This document shows, in pieces, positions 51,739-59,689 of a stretch of DNA of 64,000 nt (position 1 is its first letter; each line of letters begins with the position of its first letter). A program made the position numbers and the translations under genes. Below the pieces are notes generated by a model that was not told where the DNA came from, did no database searches, and worked only from the letters and a program-made list of their open reading frames with translations. The DNA is from Streptomyces sp. NBC_01754 (lineage in GTDB: Bacteria > Actinomycetota > Actinomycetes > Streptomycetales > Streptomycetaceae): positions 5,766,001-5,830,000 of the forward strand of contig NZ_CP109132.1 in the NCBI RefSeq assembly GCF_035918015.1, given 5' to 3'.

Positions 51739-52604
51739 CGGTGGTCTCCCAGCGCGGGGCCCAGGCGTGCCCAGCCGCCCTTGACGGCGGTCGTGCCCCG
51801 TGAGCGGACGGTGAACAGGACGGTGTCGCCGGGGCCTGGCGGAGCGGCCGGCGGGGTGAGCTCGAGGAGCGTGTCCGGGCCGGGGAACGCCGGGTGGGCG
51901 AAACGGGCACCGAGCGCCCGGACACGGTCGGCGTGCCCGTCGGCGTACCGCTCGGCGATCTCCTCGACGGCCAGTGCGACCAGTGCCATGCCGTGAGCGA
52001 CGGTATCGGGGAAGCCCGCCTCCCGGGCGGCGGCCGGGTCGAGGTGTACGGGGTTGAGGTCCCCGGCGGCCTCGCCGTAGCGGGCGATCCACTCCCGGTC
52101 TACGGCGACCGGGCGGGACACCGTGGACCCTGCGGTTTCCTGGCGGGGTGCGGGGGCCGTGCGGAGGGCGCCCCGCGGCTCCACGGCGTTGACGCCGGCC
52201 AGCAGGACGTGGGTGGTGAGGTCTGCGAGGGCGGTCCCGGTCCCGCGGCCGGTGAGGCGGGTGCGCAGGGCGAGACGGGTGCCCTTGGTCTCGACGCGTG
52301 CCCCGAGCAGTTCGGCGTGGGCGTCCAGGGCTGTGCCGGGCCGCAGGGGCGCGTGCAGTTCGATCTCCTGGGCGAGGTGGAGCAGGGAGTACGGGCCGTG
52401 TCCGGCGGCGAGTCCGGCGACGGTGCGTTCGGCGAGCGGATGGGTGAGGACGAACGCGGCGAGGGGTCCCGCGTCGGTGCGGGCGGGCTCGGGCCGGCCG
52501 AGCGCTTGCCGCGTCACCGTGCGGTAGCGGCGGGCCGCCGCCGGGTCGAGGGCCGGGGCGGCCGGGTCGGAGGCCGGGGCGGGAGGCGGGGCGGACAGGG
52601 TCAT
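51735..52604 (-). CDS. MaoC-like (R)-specific dehydratase, double hot-dog
   Basis: The 289-residue protein has two hot-dog halves. The second bears the hydratase-2 motif: Asp182, Asn184 and His187 in YGEAAGDLNPVHLD, followed by DTVAHGMALVALA. It can dehydrate 3-hydroxyacyl-carrier chains. The first half is degenerate. It sits between the ketosynthase and ligase genes with four-base overlaps, consistent with a type II reducing chain-extension system with the ketoreductase encoded at 56582-57334. Confidence 0.83.
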   Translation of the reverse strand: MTLSAPPPAPASDPAAPALDPAAARRYRTVTRQALGRPEPARTDAGPLAAFVLTHPLAERTVAGLAAGHGPYSLLHLAQEIELHAPLRPGTALDAHAELLGARVETKGTRLALRTRLTGRGTGTALADLTTHVLLAGVNAVEPRGALRTAPAPRQETAGSTVSRPVAVDREWIARYGEAAGDLNPVHLDPAAAREAGFPDTVAHGMALVALAVEEIAERYADGHADRVRALGARFAHPAFPGPDTLLELTPPAAPPGPGDTVLFTVRSRGTTAVKGGWARLGPALGDHR

Positions 52605-53869
52605 GCGGGGGTCACCACCAGGCTGCTGTTGTGGCCGCCGAAGCCGAAGGAGTTGGTCAGCGCGGGGCCGACGGCGACGGGCCGCGGGGCGTCGTGGACC
52701 ACGTCGATCTCCATGTCGGGCTCGGTCCGGGTGTGGTTGGCGGTGGGCGGGACCGAGCCCGCGTTCATCGCCTGGACGGCGACGACGAGTTCGACCGCGC
52801 CGGCCGCTCCGATGAGATGGCCGACGACGCCCTTGGTGGCGGTCACCGGAGGCCCGTACGGACCGAACACCTTGGCCAGGGCGGTGGCCTCGGCACGGTC
52901 GTTGTGGACGGTGGCGGTGCCGTGGGCGTTGACGTGGGCGATGTCCGCGGGCCCGAGCCCGGCGTCGCCGAGGGCGCCGGACATGGCGTCGGCGGCGAAG
53001 GCGCCGTCGGGGTGCGGGGCGGAGAGGTGGTACGCGTCGGAGGTGGCGGCGTACCCGGCGACGAGAGCGTGGGGGCGGGAGCCGCGGGCCCGGGCGTCCG
53101 CCGCCCGCTCCAGCACCACGAAGGCGGCTCCCTCACCCATGACGAAGCCGTCGCGGCTCTCGTCGAAGGGGCGGCAGGCGGTCGCGGCGTCGGTACGGGT
53201 GGAGGCGGCGTTGAGGTTGCCGAACCCAGCGAGGGTGACCGGCGTGAGGGTCGCCTCGCAGCCACCGGCGATCACGATGTCCGCGCGGTCGTCGCGGAGC
53301 ATCGCGGCGCCCAGGCCGATGGCGTCGGCGCCGCTGGCGCACGTGGTGCTGACCGTGAGGGCCGGCCCGTGCCAGCCGAGTTGGAGGGCGAGTTGCGCGG
53401 CCGCGGCGTTGGGCATCGTCATCAGAGGCATCAGCGGGCGGACGCCCTGGGGTCCGCGGTCCGCGTAGTTCAGGGACTCCAGGTCACTGGTGGTGCGCCC
53501 GCCGACGGCGGTGCCGACCACGATCGCGCAGCGGGCGGCGGGTGCCTCGGGGAGCCCGGCGTCGGCGTGTGCGGCCAGTGCGGCGGCCAGGCCGTACCGG
53601 GCGAAGGGGTCGAGCCGCTGGGCGGCCTTGCCCGCCAGTACCGTCCGCCAGGGCTCGGCCGGGCCGTCGCCGTCGGTGAGGCCGCGAACCCGGCAGCCGA
53701 TGCGGATGCGGTGGCGCCCGGTGTCGAAGTGGGTGAGGCCGGCGGCGAGGGAGCGGCCCGCCCGGACGGCGGTCCACAGCTCCTCGGTGGTGCAGCCGGC
53801 GGGGGTGACGACCCCCATGCCGCTGATGGCCACGTCGGGCCGGACGGGACGCCCCGCCTGAGTACGCAT
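52601..53869 (-). CDS. FabF-type beta-ketoacyl-carrier synthase
   Basis: A 422-residue ketosynthase with intact catalytic residues: Cys177 (STTCASGAD), His316 (NAHGTAT), Lys346 (ATKGVVGHL) and His351. It should decarboxylatively extend a carrier-bound acyl group. There is no chain-length factor gene adjacent, unlike aromatic type II systems. In prodiginine pathways such a ketosynthase extends pyrrolyl-carrier before an alpha-oxoamine synthase acts; the same pair occurs here. Start at MRTQAGRPVRPDVA. Confidence 0.9.
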   Translation of the reverse strand: MRTQAGRPVRPDVAISGMGVVTPAGCTTEELWTAVRAGRSLAAGLTHFDTGRHRIRIGCRVRGLTDGDGPAEPWRTVLAGKAAQRLDPFARYGLAAALAAHADAGLPEAPAARCAIVVGTAVGGRTTSDLESLNYADRGPQGVRPLMPLMTMPNAAAAQLALQLGWHGPALTVSTTCASGADAIGLGAAMLRDDRADIVIAGGCEATLTPVTLAGFGNLNAASTRTDAATACRPFDESRDGFVMGEGAAFVVLERAADARARGSRPHALVAGYAATSDAYHLSAPHPDGAFAADAMSGALGDAGLGPADIAHVNAHGTATVHNDRAEATALAKVFGPYGPPVTATKGVVGHLIGAAGAVELVVAVQAMNAGSVPPTANHTRTEPDMEIDVVHDAPRPVAVGPALTNSFGFGGHNSSLVVTPA

Positions 53870-53973
53870 GGTCTGATCTCTCCTTCCCGCTCCGTCGGCC
53901 GCGACCGACGGAGCCAGCGAGCACGCCTGGTCTCCACCTCTGCCGGGTCCGGACGGTCCCGGGCGGCGGCCGC

Positions 53974-55188
53974 TCAGGCCGCTGCCACCCCGCACTCACC
54001 GGCGGCCTTCAGGAACGCCTCCGCCGCGTGGTCGATGTCCGCGTCCGTGTGCTGTGCGGTGACGGCGATGCGGAGCCGCGCGAGGTCGCGGGGGACGGCG
54101 GGGGTGACCACCGGGAGGCCGACGACCCCCAGCCGGCGGGCGGCGGTCGCCAGGTCGTAGGCGGCCTCGTCGGAGCCGGCGATGAGCGGGACGACGGCCG
54201 TCTCGCTGTCGCCGGTCCGCAGTCCGCCCGCCCTGACCAGGTCGCGGAAGCGCGCACCGTGGCCCTGCACCCTGGTGACGCGCTCGGGCTCGGCCCGCAG
54301 CACCCGCAGTGCCTCCAGGGCGGCGCCGGCCGACGCGGGGGCGAGGGCGGCGGAGAAGAGGAACGGCCGTGCGGCGTACCGGAGATGGCCGATGAGTTCG
54401 TCGGTCCCGGCGACCCAGCCGCCCATCGAGGGGATGGCCTTGGAGAGGGTGCCGAGCTTGACGTCCACCCGCACCGCCCGGTCGAAGTGCTCCTCGATGC
54501 CCAGGCCGGTGCGGCCGATGACACCCAGGGCGTGCGCCTCGTCGGCCATCAGCAGCGCCTCGTGGGCGTCGCAGACCTCCCGCAGCCGGGGCAGCGGCGC
54601 GATGTCGCCGTCCATCGAGTAGACACTGTCGACGATCACCAGGCGGGCCCCGCCGGGCGCGGCGGCGTCGAGGCGCCGGGCGAGGTGCTCGGTGTCGTTG
54701 TGCCGGAAGCGGACCACGGTGGCGCCGCTGAGCTTGCAGCCGTCCACGATGCTGGCGTGGGCGTACTTGTCCACGAAGACGGTGTCGCCCGGTCCGACGA
54801 GCGCGCCGATCGTCCCGACGTTGGCGGCGTAGCCGGAGCCGAAGACCAGGGCCCGGTCCCGCTCGGCGATCCCGGCGACCTCGGCCTCCAGCTCCTCGTG
54901 GAGCGGGATGGAGCCGGCCAGCGCGCGCACCCCGTGGTTGCCGGTGCCGTACCGGGCCGCGGCCTCCTGGGCCGCCGCCACCACGCGCTCGTCACCGGCG
55001 AGGCCCAGGTAGCTGTACCCCGACATCATCAGCAGCCGTCGGCCGTCGAGGTCGACGTAGGCCGAGTCGCGCTCGGCGGTGTAGGGGACGAAGCTGTTGC
55101 GGCGCTCGGCGTCCCACTCCAGCGAGGCCACACGACGCCGGGTCGCATCAAGCTTGTGTGCGATTCTCCCCCACCCTGCGGAAGCCAT
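53974..55188 (-). CDS. PLP-dependent alpha-oxoamine synthase (AONS/KBL family)
   Basis: The 404-residue enzyme of the 8-amino-7-oxononanoate/2-amino-3-oxobutyrate/5-ALA synthase family condenses an acyl thioester with an amino acid, losing CO2. PLP lysine is Lys250 (GTLSKAIPSMGGW); Asp216 and His219 (ADEAHALGVIG) hold the cofactor and His144 stacks on it. It is the first gene of the long operon, driven by the divergent region with a SARP-type site. Stand-alone form, unlike RedN/PigH where ACP domains are fused. Downstream gap of 104 bp to the ketosynthase. Confidence 0.9.
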   Translation of the reverse strand: MASAGWGRIAHKLDATRRRVASLEWDAERRNSFVPYTAERDSAYVDLDGRRLLMMSGYSYLGLAGDERVVAAAQEAAARYGTGNHGVRALAGSIPLHEELEAEVAGIAERDRALVFGSGYAANVGTIGALVGPGDTVFVDKYAHASIVDGCKLSGATVVRFRHNDTEHLARRLDAAAPGGARLVIVDSVYSMDGDIAPLPRLREVCDAHEALLMADEAHALGVIGRTGLGIEEHFDRAVRVDVKLGTLSKAIPSMGGWVAGTDELIGHLRYAARPFLFSAALAPASAGAALEALRVLRAEPERVTRVQGHGARFRDLVRAGGLRTGDSETAVVPLIAGSDEAAYDLATAARRLGVVGLPVVTPAVPRDLARLRIAVTAQHTDADIDHAAEAFLKAAGECGVAAA

Positions 55189-55249
55189 CGGCCGTCCTCT
55201 CGTTTATGGCGTCCATCGCGCAGCGCGCAATGGCTTCATCGTGTCCTGA

Positions 55250-55293
55250 ATTCAACGTCGGCCACGCAATCGGGGCGCAACACGGAAGCAAGA
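55250..55293 (-). promoter_or_regulatory. SARP-type operator and -10 before the main operon
   Basis: On the minus strand the order is TCTTGCT-4-TGTTGCG-4-GATTGCG, three heptads at an 11-bp period (55293-55287, 55282-55276, 55271-55265). An 8-nt plus one-base gap leads to TTGAAT (55255-55250). This is the SARP pattern: heptads replacing a -35 close to the -10. The operon start is 62 bp further. The same layout recurs before two other operons of the cluster. Confidence 0.72.
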
Positions 55294-55372
55294 TCAAGCC
55301 GCCATGTACAAATCGACAAAGATAGGGGTGATGTGTCGCATCAGAAATTAACTCACGCAAATTCAATGTTGG

Positions 55373-55400
55373 TTGACACGCTCCTGTTTTCGGCGAGAAT
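55373..55400 (+). promoter_or_regulatory. Sigma-70-type promoter for the SARP gene
   Basis: TTGACA (55373-55378) is followed after 16 nt by GAGAAT (55395-55400), in a region less GC-rich than the rest of the window. It faces the SARP gene 207 bp downstream. The rest of the 419-bp gap (55189-55607) holds only the SARP-type site of the opposite operon. Confidence 0.6.
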
Positions 55401-55607
55401 GCTGTTTACTCAGTCATGAGAAGAATTTGACTGACCTCTCTCCGCATCCGCATCGCTCATCCACGCGAGGTCCACAGGTCCGCCGCCCAGGGAGCGGTCG
55501 TCGGCCCGGGACCGTACGCACCACCAGCACGCCGCACGTCAGCTAGTCGGCTCTCGTCGGCCGCATCCACCGGCGCGGGAACCGCCTCAACTCACGGGGG
55601 AACCGCC

Positions 55608-56465
55608 GTGCTCATCAGGCTTGTCGGCCTAGTGTCCGTCGAACACGACCGAGAGGCCCCCAGGGTCCTCTCCAGTCACCAGGCCCAGATAGCCCTCGCC
55701 CGCCTCTGCCTGGAGCGGCCCACCGGCACCGGCCGGGAGCAGCTCGCCGACACCATCTGGCCGGACGGCCCGCCGAGCACCTGGGCCTCGGCGCTGCGCA
55801 GCGTCGTCAGCCGGCTGCGGGCCACGCTCTCGGAAGGAGCGCCCACCGGTGGCGAACCGCCGCTGATCGCCCGCGGGGGGCGCTATCTGCTGCGGCTCCC
55901 CGAGGACGGCCAGGTGGACGTGGACCGCGCCGAGAGCGCCGCCGCCAGCGCGGCGGCGGCGTACCGCGACGGTGACCACGCCACCGCGCAGCGGCTCGCC
56001 ACCACGACCGCGTCCCTGCTGCGGGGCCCCTTCCTCGCCTCCCACGAGGGTGAGTGGGTCGACTCGGTCCGGGCCCGGCTCAAGGAGGTGCGCGTCTCCG
56101 CGCTGGAGACCGCCAGCAGCTCTTCGTCCGCGCTGGGCGACACCCACCACGCCCTGCGGTACGCGGAGGAGGCCGTGCGCCAGGCGCCGTTCCGGGAGAC
56201 CGCCTACCGGTGCCAAATGACCGCGCACCGGCTGGCCGGCAACAGGGCCGAGGCCCTGCGGATCTACCAGCGGTTACGCACGGTCCTCGCCGAGGAGCTG
56301 GGGATAGACCCCAGTCCGGAGAGCGAGGCCGCCTACCTGGGGCTGCTGGACAACCCCCGGCCTGTCACCGTGGCCGCGACCACGTCCGTGCGGCTGCCGC
56401 GTCCCGCGCCGACCGCCGCCTCCCGGCTGCGCGACGTCTCCGACCCCCACAGCCGTACGGCCTGA
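55608..56465 (+). CDS. SARP-family pathway activator with TTA codon
   Basis: A 285-residue short SARP. The N-terminal OmpR-like winged helix (about 1-95; REQLADTIWPDGPPSTWASA, LRSVVSRLRATL) is followed by the BTAD domain (about 100-250; ALRYAEEAVRQAPFRETAYR). It starts at GTG. Codon 223 (56274-56276) is TTA, rare in Streptomyces and needing the bldA tRNA, so expression may be tied to development. Three matching heptad sites near the cluster's operons are the probable targets. Confidence 0.92.
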   Translation: MLIRLVGLVSVEHDREAPRVLSSHQAQIALARLCLERPTGTGREQLADTIWPDGPPSTWASALRSVVSRLRATLSEGAPTGGEPPLIARGGRYLLRLPEDGQVDVDRAESAAASAAAAYRDGDHATAQRLATTTASLLRGPFLASHEGEWVDSVRARLKEVRVSALETASSSSSALGDTHHALRYAEEAVRQAPFRETAYRCQMTAHRLAGNRAEALRIYQRLRTVLAEELGIDPSPESEAAYLGLLDNPRPVTVAATTSVRLPRPAPTAASRLRDVSDPHSRTA

Positions 56466-56472
56466 GGACCCC

Positions 56473-56561
56473 GGACCGGGGCCCCCGGCAGGGGCCCCGG
56501 TCCGGCCGGTGCACGGCACGGGGCCGGGAGGAGCGCCTCGACGCGCTCCTCCCGGCCCCGT
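56473..56561. terminator. Two tandem terminator hairpins
   Basis: First: a 13-bp stem GGACCGGGGCCCC (56473-56485) with 56491-56503. Second: a 19-bp stem (56518-56536 with 56543-56561), loop CTCGAC. They stand between convergent SARP and ketoreductase genes and can serve both directions. Confidence 0.85.
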
Positions 56562-56581
56562 CCCACCGGGTCCGGCGGGCC

Positions 56582-57334
56582 TCACATGACGGAGACCCCG
56601 CTGTCGATGCTGACCACCTGACCGGTCATGCAGTCCTGGTCGAGGAAGAGCGAGAGGCTCCTGGCGACCTCCTCCACCGTGACGAACCTCGGCACCGGCG
56701 CCTTGCGGGCCATGTCCTCCATGATCCGCTCGGGCAGGTCCTCGGTCATACCCGTGATCATGAACCCGGGGGAGAGGGCGTTCACCGTGACGCCGCGCCG
56801 CCCGCACTCCGCGGCCAGCGTCCGGGTCATGCCGATGACGCCGGCCTTGGAGGCGGAGTACGCCGTCTGGCCCGCCGTGGCGATCAGGCCCGAGGGCGAG
56901 ACGACGTTGACGATCCGGCCCCAGCGCCGACGCAGCATGTACGGCAGCGCGACGCGGCTGGTGTGGAAGGTACCCAGCAGATTGGTGCGGATCACCTCGT
57001 GCCAGTCGTCCGGGGACTGCATCGCCATCAGCGCGTCCTTGCGGACCGCCCCGTTGTTGACCACGATGTCGACCGGCCCGAGCGACTCCTCCACGCGCCT
57101 GTACAGCTCCTGGGTCTCCTCCCACGACCCCACGTCCGCCCCGACGACCACCGCGTCGTGCGTCAGTTTCTCGCGCACCGCCTCGGCCTGGGCGGCGGAG
57201 CTGCGGTAGTGCACGGCCACCCGGCAGCCCAGCGCGTCCAGTTCGACCGCGAGCGCCTGCCCGAGGCCGCCCGAAGCTCCGGTCACCAGCGCGACCGGCG
57301 CCTCGGGGCGCTTCCCCGCTCCCTGTCCGCTCAC
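56582..57334 (-). CDS. FabG-type 3-ketoacyl-carrier reductase
   Basis: A 250-residue short-chain dehydrogenase with the NADP-binding GASGGLG (19-25), VNNGAV (92-97), and the Ser146-Tyr159-Lys163 set (VVSPSGL ... YSASKAG). It reduces 3-ketoacyl chains on the carrier. It has a GTG start overlapping the KASIII stop, so it ends a three-gene operon ACP - KASIII - KR. With the MaoC-like dehydratase of the other operon it supplies the first two steps of a reducing cycle; no enoyl reductase is seen. Confidence 0.88.
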   Translation of the reverse strand: MSGQGAGKRPEAPVALVTGASGGLGQALAVELDALGCRVAVHYRSSAAQAEAVREKLTHDAVVVGADVGSWEETQELYRRVEESLGPVDIVVNNGAVRKDALMAMQSPDDWHEVIRTNLLGTFHTSRVALPYMLRRRWGRIVNVVSPSGLIATAGQTAYSASKAGVIGMTRTLAAECGRRGVTVNALSPGFMITGMTEDLPERIMEDMARKAPVPRFVTVEEVARSLSLFLDQDCMTGQVVSIDSGVSVM

Positions 57335-58326
57335 GTGGCACCTCCCCAGCGCAACAGCACCGAACCCCAGGTCATCCCCGCGCCGAAGCCCGCCAGCAGG
57401 ACCAGCTGGCCGGGCCGGATGCGCCCCGCCTCCAGTGCCTCGGTGAGCGCCAGCGGGATGGAGGCCGAGGCGGTGTTGCCGTACCGCTCCAGATTGGTCA
57501 CCAGCGACTCCGGCCGCAGACCGGTGTGCTGCAGCACGGAGTTGATGATCCGGATGTTCGCCTGGTGCGGGACGACGTGGTCCACCTCGGCGGCGGCGAT
57601 CTTGGCGCTCTCCAGGGTCTCCCGCACCGTGCGGACCGTGTAGCGGACCGCGTTGAGGTAGATCTCGTTGCCCTTGATCTGCGCGTAGTGCAGGCCGCGC
57701 GCGACCGTGTCGGCAGTGGTGGGCATCCGGCTGCCGCCTGCCGGCACCTTCAGCGCGTCGGCGCAGGAGCCGTCCGCGCCCAGGTTCCAGGCCAGCACCG
57801 GATCCTCGGGACCCGGCACCAGCACCACCGCGGCCGCGCCGTCACCCACGAGGATCGAGAGGTCGCGGTCGGCCGGGTTCGCGGTCAGGGTGTGCGTGTC
57901 CGAGCCGATCAGCAGGATCGGCCGGCGGTCCATGCGCAGGATGCCCATGGCTGTGACCAGGCCGTACACGAAGCCGGCGCACTCGGAGTTGACGTCCATC
58001 GCCCCGCCGGCGATGCCCAGTTCGTGGTGGACGAAGGCCGAGGTGGCGGGTGAGGGCTGCTCTGGGGTGGCCGTGGCGACGATCAGATGAGCGATGTCGC
58101 CACCGGTCAGACCGGCCTTGTCCAGTGCCGCGCGGCCCGCCTCGACGGCCAGCGAGGCGGTGGTCTGACCGGGGCAGACCGCCCGCCGCTCGCGGATGCC
58201 GCAGCGGCTGACGATCCAGTGCTCGTCGACCCCGAAGCGCTCCGCCAACTCGGCGCTGGTGACGATCCGTTCGGGCAGGGCCTTGCCCCACCCCGCGATG
58301 TCGAACCCGCTCACAGGGCGTGCCAT
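57331..58326 (-). CDS. KASIII (FabH-like) beta-ketoacyl synthase
   Basis: A 331-residue initiating ketosynthase with the complete triad: Cys116 (VNSECAGFVYG), His254 (VVPHQANIRI) and Asn284 (RYGNTASAS). It condenses an acyl-CoA or acyl-carrier starter with malonyl-carrier. FabH homologues in clusters usually pick unusual starters. Coupled by overlap to the carrier-protein gene upstream and to the ketoreductase gene. Confidence 0.9.
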   Translation of the reverse strand: MARPVSGFDIAGWGKALPERIVTSAELAERFGVDEHWIVSRCGIRERRAVCPGQTTASLAVEAGRAALDKAGLTGGDIAHLIVATATPEQPSPATSAFVHHELGIAGGAMDVNSECAGFVYGLVTAMGILRMDRRPILLIGSDTHTLTANPADRDLSILVGDGAAAVVLVPGPEDPVLAWNLGADGSCADALKVPAGGSRMPTTADTVARGLHYAQIKGNEIYLNAVRYTVRTVRETLESAKIAAAEVDHVVPHQANIRIINSVLQHTGLRPESLVTNLERYGNTASASIPLALTEALEAGRIRPGQLVLLAGFGAGMTWGSVLLRWGGAT

Positions 58327-58586
58327 CAGCGCTCGGCCGGCTGCGGTACGAGCCCGATGAGCTTCGTGTGCACGTCCCGCATGGTCGTGGTGTCGTCCAG
58401 GTCCGCGAAGAGGGACTCGTCCGCGGGGATGCCGGGGTGCTCGTTCTGGAAGTTGTAGAGCCACTCCATCAGGTCCAGCGAGTCCACATCCGCGATGTGC
58501 TGGATCGGCGCGTCGGGGGTCACCTCGGTGGCCCCGGAGACGGCGGCGAGCTGCTGCGCGAGTTCCTCGACGGTCGGCAGTGCCAT
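58326..58586 (-). CDS. Second stand-alone acyl carrier protein
   Basis: An 86-residue carrier protein with Ser36 in DVDSLDLMEWLY. It differs clearly from the other carrier of the cluster (GVIDSLG) and its binding surface is more acidic, so it probably serves the KASIII/ketoreductase chain rather than the AMP-ligase product. First gene of the short minus-strand operon, behind a SARP-type site. Confidence 0.87.
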   Translation of the reverse strand: MALPTVEELAQQLAAVSGATEVTPDAPIQHIADVDSLDLMEWLYNFQNEHPGIPADESLFADLDDTTTMRDVHTKLIGLVPQPAER

Positions 58587-58629
58587 GGTTGTTCCTCTCT
58601 GAACGCGACGGACGAATCGTCTCCGCCGC

Positions 58630-58662
58630 AGCCAAGCCGCTCCTCGCAATCGGACCGCAACA
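58630..58662 (-). promoter_or_regulatory. SARP-type operator and -10 before the ACP-KASIII-KR operon
   Basis: On the minus strand: TGTTGCG (58662-58656), 4 nt, GATTGCG (58651-58645), 9 nt, TTGGCT (58635-58630). The two heptads equal those of the main operon exactly. The carrier-protein start is 44 bp away. A weak third heptad TGTGACG lies 11 bp upstream. Confidence 0.7.
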
Positions 58663-58679
58663 AGGCCGTCACACAGGGC

Positions 58680-58712
58680 CGTTGCGGACCGCTTGCGCCG
58701 ATCGGCTTGGCT
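58680..58712 (+). promoter_or_regulatory. SARP-type operator and -10 before the methyltransferase operon
   Basis: CGTTGCG (58680-58686), GACC, GCTTGCG (58691-58697), 9 nt, then TTGGCT (58707-58712), facing the plus-strand operon. The -10 and spacing equal those of the divergent neighbouring site. The first gene of the operon starts 88 bp further. Confidence 0.68.
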
Positions 58713-58799
58713 CGGCCCAGCACAGTTCCAACGGCCGGACGGCCGCGCGGCGCGAGTACGCCCGGCGGTCGAAGTCGCGAGGAGAGGGCGAGGGCGAGG

Positions 58800-59684
58800 A
58801 TGGCGACGATTGCCTCCCACACCGCGGAACCGGAGGTGGACGCGGTCCGCCACCACTACGAGGTGAGCAACGAGTTCTACCGTCTGCTGCTGGGCCCCAG
58901 CATGATGTACAGCGGGGGCTACTGGCAGCGGGGCGAGGGCCTGGCCGAGGCCCTCGACGCCGCACAGGAACGCAAGCTCGACGCGTTCGCCGGCCTGGCG
59001 CAAGCCGCCGGCAGGAACCGGGTGCTCGACATCGGCTGCGGCTGGGGCACCCTGGCCCACCGCCTGACCACCGAGCACGGCGTCCGGGAGGCCGTCGGTC
59101 TCACCCTGAGCCGTACCCAGGCCGCGTACATCGCGGGCCTGAACAACCCGGCCGTCACCACCCGGGTCGAGAGCTGGTCGGAGCACCACCGGCCCGGCGC
59201 GTACGACGCGGCCTTCTGCGTCAACGCCCTGGAGCACTTCGTCCCCTCGAGCCTCCCGCCGAAGGAGCGGACCAAACGGTACCGCTTCTTCTTCCAGCAG
59301 GTGCACGAGGCACTGGTGCCGGACGGCCGGTTCGTGCTGCACACGATGACCGCCGAGGCCCAGCCCATCGGCCGCAGAATCCTGGGCGACCTGAAGTTCC
59401 TCCAGCGCTCCGAGTTCGCCGGCATGCACATCCCGCACCTGCACGAGCTGGCCGCCGCCGCCGAGGGCCTGTTCGAGGTGGTCGAGCTGGTCAACGAGCG
59501 CGAGGCGTTCGCGCGGGCGTGCCGTGCCTGGCTGGTCCGGCTGGCGGAACGGCGGGCGGAGGCGGTCACGCTGGAGAGCGAAGAGGTGGTGGCCCGCTTC
59601 GAGCGCTACCTGGACATCTTCGCTTACACGCTGGAGGACCGCTTCTTCAACAACTTCCGGCTCACGCTGGCCCGGAAGGGGTGA
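58800..59684 (+). CDS. CFA-synthase-like SAM-dependent C-methyltransferase
   Basis: A 294-residue methyltransferase of the cyclopropane-fatty-acid/mycolic-acid synthase family: SAM-binding VLDIGCGWG (75-83), an N-terminal helical cap (HYEVSNEFYRLLLGPSMMYS) and a C-terminal region (RYLDIFAYTLEDRFFNNFR). It could add a methyl or cyclopropane to a double bond of the carrier- or lipid-bound chain. It starts a plus-strand operon behind a SARP-type site; the monooxygenase ATG follows 5 bp after its stop. Confidence 0.85.
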   Translation: MATIASHTAEPEVDAVRHHYEVSNEFYRLLLGPSMMYSGGYWQRGEGLAEALDAAQERKLDAFAGLAQAAGRNRVLDIGCGWGTLAHRLTTEHGVREAVGLTLSRTQAAYIAGLNNPAVTTRVESWSEHHRPGAYDAAFCVNALEHFVPSSLPPKERTKRYRFFFQQVHEALVPDGRFVLHTMTAEAQPIGRRILGDLKFLQRSEFAGMHIPHLHELAAAAEGLFEVVELVNEREAFARACRAWLVRLAERRAEAVTLESEEVVARFERYLDIFAYTLEDRFFNNFRLTLARKG

Positions 59685-59689
59685 CCGGC

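Noticed and set aside
43967..55188. A complete prodiginine cluster
   Set aside because: No RedH-type condensing enzyme, no PigJ/PigH-type fused carrier domains and no MAP-branch genes; only the early-step types are shared.
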